DNA of 5,165 nt from Atopobium sp. (lineage in GTDB: Bacteria > Actinomycetota > Coriobacteriia > Coriobacteriales > Atopobiaceae), in NCBI GenBank assembly GCA_018376005.1, contig JAHACE010000083.1, forward strand, positions 1-5,165, given 5' to 3'. Each line of letters begins with the position of its first letter. Positions within the stretch are counted from its first letter, which is position 1. Shown one piece after another: positions 1 through 5,165 of the stretch. A program made the position numbers and the translations under genes. Below the pieces are notes generated by a model. It saw nothing but the letters and a program-made list of their open reading frames with translations. It was not told the origin of the DNA and did no database searches.

Positions 1-1379
1 TTGTACGTATTAAGAATTTCAACAATCTTTTCTTTACTTGCAAAGTCTTTCGGATAAATGTTGATTGACGTGGGCTTATTAAGGTCCGCATATCCCATCT
101 TAGAAAGATTTGACTCATACGTTGCTGGCGTTGCCCTTAGCATTGACGCAGCAATAGCTGCTAGCTGCGATGGGTCAGCATTGAGCTTAAAGGCACTTGC
201 GAGCGTTGCTTGATCTACCTGCATTGCATTGGACATATTTGCCACAACGCCCTGCATAGCTGTATTGAGTGCGCCTGCAATCTGATTTTGCATCCTCGAA
301 GCAACCTGCGTCATTACGCTTGTCAACGCGGACTGTACGTATGCGCTCATAGCACGCGTAATAGCCGCAGAAAGTGCACTTGCAATCTGTGATTGATAAG
401 CACTCATAAGCCTCTGAGAAACCTCAGCCTGAACACTTGGAAGGTCTGGGTTGGTTCCCAGCTTATTTGCTAGAGCACTAACCAGCTGTTGCTGCAGGTC
501 ATCGGTATCAACCGCAGAAGAAACCGTAGTTACAATCTGCGTGCGTACCTGATCTGTTGCAAGGTAGTCTGCCATGGTCTTACCGGGATTAGCGGCGCTC
601 CAAGAGTTCCACCCCAGAGCAATATTGCCCATAAGCGAAGAAATAGCAGCTTGTCCTCCTGGTTTGAAATTAACGGTAATGCCAGAAAGAATCTGCTGAA
701 TGTCTGCTGCAGAGAGCTCTGGGAAAGCCGCCGCCAGCGCAGCTGGATCAAGCGAAGACGTAACAGAAGACAGAACATCGCTATCAGACAAATTAAGCTG
801 TGACGGATCAAAAGCAGGTAACTGCACGTCAGAAAGGTCAAGCGAGGACATATCCAAGCCAGACAGATTAATTGACGAGAAGTTCAGCGCCTGTGAATTA
901 AAGTTAAACGCCGAAGACAGCACGTTAGAATCAACGGAAATGAGAGAGCCGATAGAAAGTCCCTCAGAAGTCTGACCGTTCTTCTCGTCCTCAAAGGTTT
1001 TACCAGTGAAAACGTCAACATCTGGACGATTCATCTGATCCTGGACAATAGGAGATGTCTCTGCATCAGAAATCATCTTCTGAGTCAGTTGTGGTGTGTA
1101 GTAAATGCCCTCAGAAAGCGCTCCCGTGGTAGTTGGGTCTTTTGCCTGAACAACACCAACAATATGCAGGTCAGGTGCATTGGCAATGAGGTTATTCATG
1201 TATGACTGATCATCGGATTTGTCTGTCCAGACACCAAGATTACTATCCCAAACATAACGTTGATTAGGCATAACCAGCTTAAACGTTGGAGACATCAACT
1301 GCTCGTAGGTGTATGTACTATGAGACTCTTCGATAGTGCTAGATTCTCCACTTGCAATTTTATCAACGGTAGAGCGCAG
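1..1379 (-). pseudogene. Exporter permease fragment: remainder of the extracellular domain, open to the left edge
   Basis: One uninterrupted minus-strand frame of 459 codons runs from about 1379 (LRSTVDKIASGES) off the left edge at position 1, ending in family-typical INIYPKDFASKEKIVEIL. Landmarks in order are TFKLVMPNQRYVWDS (around 1250-1290), the conserved DVDVFTGKTFEDEKNG (around 975-1025), a run of five-residue repeats at 786-890, a soluble segment with GWNSWSAANPGK (around 570-615), and an Ala/Met/Gln/Ser-rich helical stretch at 219-407. It has no native start codon at its upstream end; the first in-frame ATG is 1295, which overlaps the stop of the preceding fragment as TGATG. Base composition and codon use look like the neighbouring genes and no stop has accumulated, which argues that the damage upstream is recent or artefactual. 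The C-terminal membrane helices expected for an FtsX permease are outside the window. Confidence 0.8.
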
Positions 1380-1873
1380 CGGTCCTCGTAAATGGAAGGA
1401 TTTCCTGGAAGCTCACTAAACAGCGTAGTGCTTGCAAATGAAGCAAGCGGACTATATGACGGAATCTTAGGCGACACCTTAGAGAAGGTAACGTCTGGCT
1501 GCACCTGAACAGGGTCAGAAGAGCCAGAGTCCGCGCCTGCTGGCAGGTAGATGAAGGGGCTTACGGAATAGCCATACGTAATAGCGCTGGCATACGTGTT
1601 AATGCCGCCACCATTATTGTCGAGAAAAGCCTTCAAGCTGGTCAAATCATTAGACCCGATACTTTCTGCCTGCATCCCCAACCTATTATTGGTAGGAATA
1701 GCACCTTCAGCGGGCTGATTTTCTAGTTTTGCAGCTTCTGCGTTTTTCTGATTCTGCGTCATCTCACTTTGTGCGTCTTGCGTTTGAGAATCAGCTGAGT
1801 CAGAACTGCTTCCACTTCCAGAAATAAAGGAAGAAATATTAACGGACTGTTCAGAGATGGTGAGTGGATACAT
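1295..1873 (-). pseudogene. Exporter permease fragment: first part of the extracellular domain, out of frame with the ATPase
   Basis: The 192-residue frame from the ATG at 1873 begins MYPLTISEQSV. The same frame stays open upstream to about 1918 and reads YIKKVEEDTLS just before that ATG, which in relatives is the segment immediately after the first membrane helix. So the ATG is an internal Met, not a native start. The N-terminal part is low-complexity and Ser/Gln/Asp-rich (GSGSSSDSADSQTQ), and a soluble domain follows, ending in the family-like ELPGNPSIYED near 1383. After that the frame reads about 29 unrelated residues (from RCALPLIK) to a TGA at 1295. It has no signal peptide or membrane helix, so if translated alone it would be a cytosolic fragment. 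An AGGAGG-like sequence about 11 nt before the ATG makes it look like a gene, but these bases encode the native VEED residues. Confidence 0.8.
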
Positions 1874-1889
1874 TGAAAGCGTATCCTCC

Positions 1890-2669
1890 TCAACCTTTTT
1901 GATGTAAATTAAACGAGAGACCCAGTGCAGTCAGAAGCGACATAGAGGTCTTACGAGAAGGCTTGGCTTCTCGACGAGCAACGCTTGCAACATCAAATGG
2001 ATCTGAATCAGCAGTTACCTGGCCATCTGCCAGCTCAACAATACGCGTTGCATACTGATGAGCCAGCTCAGGATTATGCGTAACCATGATAACTAAACGG
2101 TCCTTGGCCACCTCTTTGAGCAAGTCCATAACCTGTACGGACGTTGAAGAGTCAAGCGCACCCGTTGGCTCATCTGCCAGTAGAATCTCTGGATCGTTAA
2201 CTAGTGCACGAGCAATAGCCACGCGCTGCATCTGTCCACCAGAAAGCTGATTTGGACGCTTATTTGCGTGTGCTTTAAGGCCAACCTTATCAAGGGCTTC
2301 AAGTGCGCGTTCGTGACGCTCTGTCTTGGAGACACCAGAAAGCGTCAACGCAAGCTCAACGTTACTCACCACGCTTTGATGAGGAATAAGGTTATAGGCC
2401 TGGAATACAAAACCAATGCGGTTGTTTCTATAGGTATCCCAGTCTCGCTCTTTGAACTTCTTGGTAGAAATACCGTCTACTAGCAAATCTCCTGAGTCAA
2501 AGCGATCAAGACCACCAATAACATTGAGCATAGTGGTCTTACCTGAACCCGAGGGTCCCAGAACTGCTACAAACTCGTTATCCCTAAACGCAACGGAAAT
2601 ATGGTCCATTGCGGTTTGTTCAAATCCACCAGTGTTATAACGCTTTGAAATACCTTTGAGCTCAAGCAC
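1890..2669 (-). CDS. ABC transporter ATP-binding domain, 259 residues, cut off at the first permease helix
   Basis: This is a complete MacB/LolD-like nucleotide-binding domain. Walker A GPSGSGKTT is at residues 38-46, the Q-loop Gln is at 90 within FVFQAYNLIP, the signature LSGGQ is at 142-146, Walker B ILLADEP starts at 162 with catalytic Glu167, the D-loop GALD is at 170-173, and the switch His is at 198 (VTHNPE). It would hydrolyse ATP on the cytoplasmic face. The start is GTG at 2669, because no ATG, GTG or TTG lies upstream in frame before 2720 and a weak purine-rich site (AAGAAG, 2676-2681) precedes it by 6 nt. The tail after residue 225 (RREAKPSRKTSMSLLTALGL) is the linker that leads into the permease in fused relatives, so this is not a naturally free-standing ATPase; it ends in the out-of-frame residues HQKG. 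It sits 47 bp after the small membrane-protein gene, likely in one operon. An isolated ATPase might still be made and fold, but would lack its own permease. Confidence 0.9.
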   Translation of the reverse strand: MLELKGISKRYNTGGFEQTAMDHISVAFRDNEFVAVLGPSGSGKTTMLNVIGGLDRFDSGDLLVDGISTKKFKERDWDTYRNNRIGFVFQAYNLIPHQSVVSNVELALTLSGVSKTERHERALEALDKVGLKAHANKRPNQLSGGQMQRVAIARALVNDPEILLADEPTGALDSSTSVQVMDLLKEVAKDRLVIMVTHNPELAHQYATRIVELADGQVTADSDPFDVASVARREAKPSRKTSMSLLTALGLSFNLHQKG

Positions 2670-2716
2670 GCGTTGCTTCTTTCTTGTTGAACTGTATGGA
2701 GCGCGGGACTTTCCTG

Positions 2717-3238
2717 TTAGTTGGCTGCGTCTTCGTTAGCTGTATCTGTATCAGCTACACCGTTCTTCTCGCCAGCAGCTGTCTGAGCTACTGCATCCTC
2801 TGCAAATGGATCAGCAGTGACGTCCTCAATAACCTTCTGCTGAGCCCAGCTCAAGCCGTAGAGCAGGCCAAAGAGCACCCAGAACCATGGCGCATAGAGC
2901 ATGACAACCATCAAGAGGGCAAAAAGTCCTCGGAGAAGAGTCCAAGGGAGCACCACAATCAGGAAGAAAAAGAATGGCAGTACAAAGAGGATTGCTGCAA
3001 GCGTGCGAAGTACAACTGCCACTGTCTTAGTCAACGAGAACCCCGTATTGCGTGCAATAAGCAGACCTACCAGGCCAGCAATGCCAAAATACAGCATGAT
3101 TGGCGCAACAAAATAGGAATAGAACAGCGGTGTGGAAGGGTCTTGAGGCAGCGTTTGCCTAAGAACCATCAAAACAATTCCCAAAACCGTTAAAACGCCA
3201 AGAAATGATGCATTTCCAATAAAAGTCTTTTTCGTCAT
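2717..3238 (-). CDS. Small multipass membrane protein of unknown function, 173 residues
   Basis: I do not recognise a family. The sequence shows four probable membrane helices at about residues 8-26, 40-61, 78-98 and 104-128, including a striking Phe-rich stretch (LPFFFFLIVVLPW, 87-99). A hydrophilic acidic tail of about 40 residues follows (KVIEDVTADPFAEDAV onward, rich in Ala, Asp, Glu and Thr), probably cytoplasmic. There is no cleavable signal peptide with an AXA site. The ATG at 3238 follows AAAGGAG with a 6-nt spacer, an excellent site. The stop is TAA at 2717. The gene is the first in its transcription unit, directly downstream of a TATACT -10 box, and the exporter ATPase starts 47 bp after it. 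This suggests a partner, regulator or immunity-like accessory of the exporter, but that is inference from position only. Confidence 0.85.
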   Translation of the reverse strand: MTKKTFIGNASFLGVLTVLGIVLMVLRQTLPQDPSTPLFYSYFVAPIMLYFGIAGLVGLLIARNTGFSLTKTVAVVLRTLAAILFVLPFFFFLIVVLPWTLLRGLFALLMVVMLYAPWFWVLFGLLYGLSWAQQKVIEDVTADPFAEDAVAQTAAGEKNGVADTDTANEDAAN

Positions 3239-3244
3239 AGTTAA

Positions 3245-3251
3245 CTCCTTT
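3245..3251 (-). promoter_or_regulatory. Ribosome binding site AAAGGAG for the membrane protein gene
   Basis: The minus strand reads AAAGGAG, then TTAACT, then ATG. The complementarity to 16S rRNA and the 6-nt spacing fix the start at 3238. Confidence 0.85.
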
Positions 3252-3265
3252 GAGAAGGGGTATTA

Positions 3266-3271
3266 AGTATA
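3266..3271 (-). promoter_or_regulatory. Probable -10 box TATACT of the membrane protein/exporter operon
   Basis: The minus strand carries TATACT, five of six matches to TATAAT, 27 nt before the start codon of the membrane-protein gene, leaving a very short leader of roughly 20 nt. No good TTGACA-like -35 box lies 16-18 nt upstream; that position is instead covered by the ACAAGGT repeats. This pattern is typical of promoters that need an activator. It is called from sequence only. Confidence 0.5.
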
Positions 3272-3282
3272 GTGTAACTAGT

Positions 3283-3301
3283 ACCTTGTTCCCGACCTTG
3301 T
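3283..3301 (-). promoter_or_regulatory. Paired ACAAGGT direct repeats, candidate activator-binding site
   Basis: On the minus strand two identical 7-mers, ACAAGGT, sit at 3295-3301 and 3283-3289, so their starts are 12 bp apart, about one helical turn. The downstream copy ends 11 nt before the TATACT box and so occupies the -35 region. OmpR/PhoB-type response regulators commonly bind such same-face direct repeats next to a weak -35, and exporters of this class are often under two-component control. No regulator gene is in the window, so the identity of the binder is unknown. Confidence 0.4.
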
Positions 3302-3354
3302 CTATTTCATACGCGAGATGCCGCTAAAACCACTGCTCTCCATATGTTTCAGGG

Positions 3355-3366
3355 TCAAACGTTTGA
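3355..3366. promoter_or_regulatory. 12-bp perfect palindrome TCAAACGTTTGA in the dipeptidase leader
   Basis: TCAAACGTTTGA is its own reverse complement and ends 4 nt before the dipeptidase ribosome binding site. It could be an operator for a dimeric repressor, or chance. It has no loop, so it is a poor RNA hairpin. No clear promoter could be chosen for the plus strand in 3260-3350: TTGTTC at 3286 and TTGTCT at 3298 are possible -35 boxes without a good -10. Confidence 0.3.
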
Positions 3367-3370
3367 ATTA

Positions 3371-3376
3371 AAGGAG
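3371..3376 (+). promoter_or_regulatory. Ribosome binding site AAGGAG deciding the dipeptidase start
   Basis: AAGGAG is followed by a 6-nt spacer (TTTTTC) and ATG at 3383. The upstream in-frame ATG at 3344 has no such site and would place this ribosome binding site inside the coding region, so 3383 is preferred. Confidence 0.85.
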
Positions 3377-3382
3377 TTTTTC

Positions 3383-4828
3383 ATGACTGATGCAGAACTC
3401 AAAGCAAGCGCTGAGGCGTTTGTTAACGAGCACTGGGAAGAGATTATTGAGGATATTCGCTACCTTGTGCAGGTAGAGTCCGTTGAGGATCTGTCTCTTG
3501 CAGAGCCAGGTAAACCTTGGGGCCCAAAGTCTTACGAGGCACTTCGCCGCGGTCTTGAGATTGCAGAGCGCCTAGGCCTTGAGACCACAAATGTTGACGG
3601 TTATCTGGGCTTTGGTGACCTTCCTGGTGAGTCCGAGAAGTACCTTGCTACCATCGCTCACTCCGACATTGTTCCTCTTGGTAAGGGATGGACGGTAGAC
3701 CCGCTTGACGTTACCCGCCGCGAAGGCTTTATTCTGGGTCGCGGCGTTCTGGACGACAAGGGTCCTTTGGCACTCTCACTCTGGGCAGCACACTACTTTG
3801 TAGAGCAGGTAAAAAAGACTGGCAAGAAGCTTCCTTACACCCTGCGCGCCATTGTTGGTAACAACGAAGAGACCGGCATGGGCGACGTCCCTTACTACCT
3901 CTCCAAATATCCAGAGCCAGCATTCTGCTTCACTCCTGATGCTGAGTTCCCTCTTATTTGCGGCGAGAAGGGCGTGTACCACGCTCAGTTCACTTCTCCA
4001 AAAATTGCTGGTGCAAACAGCGAGAAGATTGTTGAGCTTGACGGTGGCACCGTACCTAACGCAATTCCAGGACTTGCAAGCGCACTTGTTCGCGCTGACG
4101 CTTCTACCTTGGCTGATACTGATTCCATCAAGGTTGAGGACGCAGGTGTTGAAGATGATGGCACCAAGCTTGCCCGCATTAACGCAACAGGTAAGGGTGG
4201 ACACGCTTCCATGCCTGAGGGAACTGTCAACGCAATTGGCCTGCTTGTAACCTACCTGCTTGATAACAACATCTGTGGAGAAGCAGAGCGTGACTTCTTG
4301 ACCTTCTCACAGCAGCTTTGCTCAACTACTGACGGTACTGGAACTGGTATCCAGAGCACTGACGACAAGTTTGGTCCTCTGACCTGCATCTCTGGTACTA
4401 TCCGTACCAAGGGTGACGTCTACGTACAGACTATTGACTCCCGCTATCCAACCTCAACCACTGGCGAGGCAATTACTGCACGCATGACTGAGCTTGGTGA
4501 GGCTCATGGTTGCACCTTTGAGGTTCTTTCCGATGCAGTTCCTTTCTACATTGACCCAAGCTCTCCTGAGATTACTACCCTTCTTGATACGTTCCATGAG
4601 TACACAGGAAGCAATGAGCAGGCGTTTGTTATCGGTGGCGGCACCTATGCACGTCACTTTAAGCGTGCCGTTGCCTTTGGTCCTTATGACAGTAAGGCAG
4701 CAAAAGACCTGCCTGAGTGGGTTGGTATGGAGCACGGTCCTGACGAGGGAATCTCTGAGGAATGGCTCAAGCGTGCTCTTAAGATCTACATTGTCAGTAT
4801 TGCTCGCCTGATGCAACTTGACCTGTAA
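3383..4828 (+). CDS. M20-family metallodipeptidase, Sapep/PepV type, 481 residues
   Basis: This is a cytoplasmic dipeptidase expected to bind two metal ions (Zn2+ or Mn2+) and cleave dipeptides brought in by peptide uptake, the last step of peptide use. The family residues are all visible: His93 and Asp95 in IAHSDIVPLG, bridging Asp124 in GRGVLDDKGP, catalytic Glu162 and metal ligand Glu163 in NNEETGMGD, Asp186 in FTPDAEFP, the lid-domain GGHASMPEG (272-280) whose His274 likely contacts substrate carboxylate, GGGTYARH (418-425), and a final metal His451 in EHGPDE. The length is normal for the family (about 465-480) and no signal peptide is present. Codons are strongly biased (GTT, CTT, ACC, CGC, GGT), suggesting high expression. 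It is transcribed divergently from the membrane protein/exporter operon and appears to stand alone. Exact substrate range, and whether it prefers Mn2+ as in Sapep, cannot be read from sequence. Confidence 0.95.
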   Translation: MTDAELKASAEAFVNEHWEEIIEDIRYLVQVESVEDLSLAEPGKPWGPKSYEALRRGLEIAERLGLETTNVDGYLGFGDLPGESEKYLATIAHSDIVPLGKGWTVDPLDVTRREGFILGRGVLDDKGPLALSLWAAHYFVEQVKKTGKKLPYTLRAIVGNNEETGMGDVPYYLSKYPEPAFCFTPDAEFPLICGEKGVYHAQFTSPKIAGANSEKIVELDGGTVPNAIPGLASALVRADASTLADTDSIKVEDAGVEDDGTKLARINATGKGGHASMPEGTVNAIGLLVTYLLDNNICGEAERDFLTFSQQLCSTTDGTGTGIQSTDDKFGPLTCISGTIRTKGDVYVQTIDSRYPTSTTGEAITARMTELGEAHGCTFEVLSDAVPFYIDPSSPEITTLLDTFHEYTGSNEQAFVIGGGTYARHFKRAVAFGPYDSKAAKDLPEWVGMEHGPDEGISEEWLKRALKIYIVSIARLMQLDL

Positions 4829-4880
4829 AACTACAAGCACAGAAATGTAAGAATAAAGCCTCTGTATTCCATTTGATTTG

Positions 4881-4920
4881 ACTGCCTCCCATTTCTTATG
4901 TCCAAGAAATGGGAGGTAGT
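4881..4920 (+). terminator. Long hairpin downstream of the dipeptidase, terminator-like but without a T-tract
   Basis: Arms 4881-4897 and 4904-4920 pair over 17 bp with one G-U wobble (4884 with 4917) around the 6-nt loop ATGTCC. It begins 52 nt after the dipeptidase stop, where a terminator is expected, and the next sequence is not clearly coding. Neither strand has the usual run of T after the stem, so termination would be atypical. The stem may instead protect the 3' end of the mRNA, or act as a translational switch, since its 3' arm contains GGGAGG. Confidence 0.5.
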
Positions 4921-4955
4921 TCATATGCGGGTGATTATGATTCTGCAGCGTGTTA

Positions 4956-4978
4956 GCGCCGGCTTTTAGGCCTGGCGC
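4956..4978. repeat. Small GC-rich inverted repeat
   Basis: GCGCC (4956-4960) pairs with GGCGC (4974-4978), extendable inward by a G-U and a G-C pair, around an AT-rich loop containing TTTTAG. The minus-strand stop at 4966-4968 lies in the loop. No T-tract follows on either strand, so it is a weak terminator candidate at best. Confidence 0.3.
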
Positions 4979-5094
4979 ACAAAATAGCGCAGCTTTGGTA
5001 GGTTCTGCTGAAGAATCGACATGTTCTTCATCAAGATAGCCAGGCAGCTAGGCGGTCGCACTACCTGATATGCATCTCTATGCATAAACTTCAT
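4966..5094 (-). CDS. Doubtful 42-residue ORF of unknown identity
   Basis: The frame opens with ATG at 5094 and ends with TAA at 4966. It reads MKFMHRDAYQVV at the start and LQQNLPKLRYFVRQA at the end, a basic peptide with no signal or membrane segment. A TAG lies directly upstream in frame and there is no good ribosome binding site. A six-codon ORF (MFKHIR, start 5111) ends in an ATGA overlap with its ATG, which could couple translation or be chance. Codon choice looks plausible for this genome, so a gene remnant is possible. I do not recognise it. Confidence 0.2.
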   Translation of the reverse strand: MKFMHRDAYQVVRPPSCLAILMKNMSILQQNLPKLRYFVRQA

Positions 5095-5165
5095 CTAATA
5101 TGCTTAAACATGAATAGACTTATATAAGAAATTTAACTATCAATAAATTCTGTATCTACGGAACA

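Larger units (their letters stand above)
1..2669 (-). pseudogene. Fused ABC exporter (ATPase-permease), disrupted by two out-of-frame deletions; 3' end beyond the left edge
   Basis: Three consecutive minus-strand stretches belong to one protein: an ATPase (1890-2669), the start of an extracellular domain (about 1382-1909, a different frame) and the rest of that domain (1-1379, the ATPase frame again). In intact relatives known from memory, one chain of over 1,000 residues runs ATPase, first membrane helix, long extracellular domain, then three more helices of the FtsX domain; those last helices would lie left of position 1. Such MacB-like proteins use ATP in the cytoplasm to drive export or extracellular mechanics of peptides, antibiotics or lipids, and the substrate here is unknown. 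The ATPase stops at 1890 directly before the membrane helix should begin, and no hydrophobic helix occurs anywhere between it and the extracellular domain. The joins are described under the pieces. Alternatives are an assembly fault or a real strain-specific inactivation. Confidence 0.8.
4829..5165. other. Non-coding tail after the dipeptidase; no convincing gene
   Basis: This stretch of 337 bp holds a long hairpin (4881-4920), a GC-rich hairpin (4956-4978), a 14-codon ORF (4925-4969, plus) and a 42-codon ORF (4966-5094, minus). From about 5065 it becomes AT-rich, with two ATGCAT palindromes (5070-5075 and 5080-5085) and promoter-like TATATAAG near 5111-5120. No tRNA, rRNA or insertion-sequence ends were recognised. 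Confidence 0.6.

Noticed and set aside
530..975. Overlapping ORFs at 530-841 (minus) and 489-803 and 700-975 (plus)
   Set aside because: All are other-frame readings of the long permease frame, whose protein has family-like motifs and regular codon use.
1375..1392. Single-base sequencing error as the cause of the second frame break
   Set aside because: Adding or removing one base joins IYED directly to LRSTVD, which still lacks the roughly 40 residues remembered from relatives. Not excluded without an alignment, but less likely.
1890..1910. Programmed +1 frameshift at CAAAAAGGTTGA joining the ATPase to the permease
   Set aside because: A slip here would join the frames, but the product would have no membrane helix between a cytoplasmic ATPase and an extracellular domain. 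A second shift would also be needed near 1383.
2684..3193. 169-codon plus-strand ORF opposite the membrane protein
   Set aside because: It is antisense to an intact gene with a strong ribosome site. Its composition is an arbitrary mix, and it has no ribosome site of its own.
3245..3256. CCTTTGAGAAGG inverted repeat over the membrane-protein ribosome site as a riboswitch
   Set aside because: The stem is only 4 bp and is explained by the ribosome site itself. The leader is too short for an aptamer.
3344..3382. Upstream ATG at 3344 as the dipeptidase start
   Set aside because: It has no ribosome binding site, whereas AAGGAG sits 6 nt before ATG 3383. The extra 13 residues are not family-like.
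4454..4924. 156-codon minus-strand ORF opposite the dipeptidase end
   Set aside because: It lies antisense to a strongly conserved gene, its start falls in the hairpin, and it resembles no family.
4925..4969. Truncated D-aminoacyl-tRNA deacylase start (MR...QRVS pattern)
   Set aside because: The likeness is only about eight residues with wrong spacing, and nothing dtd-like follows in any frame.
5065..5090. Two ATGCAT palindromes as an attachment site or origin element
   Set aside because: Six-base palindromes in AT-rich DNA are expected by chance, and no integrase, replication gene or iteron array is present.

Overview
The window looks like chromosomal DNA from a Gram-positive bacterium. 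By eye the G+C is in the mid-40s percent, with strong AAGGAG ribosome binding sites. The best guess is the Atopobium/Lancefieldella group of Coriobacteriia, because single-chain MacB-like ATPase-permease exporters and Sapep/PepV dipeptidases of this type are common there. This taxon is inferred from remembered family resemblance, not from a search.

Layout. Positions 1-2669 (minus strand, running off the left edge) hold a very large fused ABC exporter: an N-terminal ATPase followed by an FtsX/MacB-type permease with a huge extracellular domain. The reading frame is broken twice, near 1906 and near 1383. At the first break the coding sequence for the first membrane helix is absent, so this is loss of sequence and not a one-base slip. 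At the second break a conserved stretch of about 40 residues also seems to be missing. The frame used after the second break is the same as that of the ATPase. Upstream in the same orientation (2717-3238) is an intact small four-helix membrane protein of unknown function, 47 bp from the ATPase and probably in the same transcript. A divergent regulatory region (3239-3382) holds a TATACT -10 box with two ACAAGGT direct repeats 12 bp apart on the exporter side, and a 12-bp perfect palindrome just before the ribosome binding site on the other side. Positions 3383-4828 (plus strand) encode a complete 481-residue M20-family dipeptidase of the Sapep/PepV type. The tail 4829-5165 has no convincing gene. 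It holds a 17-bp hairpin, a second small GC-rich hairpin, and two very short ORFs of doubtful status.

How the parts work together. The membrane protein and exporter would form one export unit, possibly controlled by an OmpR-type response regulator, but as sequenced the exporter cannot make a normal transporter. The dipeptidase is a separate, divergently transcribed cytoplasmic peptide-utilisation gene, and nothing in the sequence ties it to the exporter. The most interesting part of the window is the doubly deleted exporter and what its remnants could still express. I found no convincing new system such as a CRISPR array, retron or toxin-antitoxin pair.
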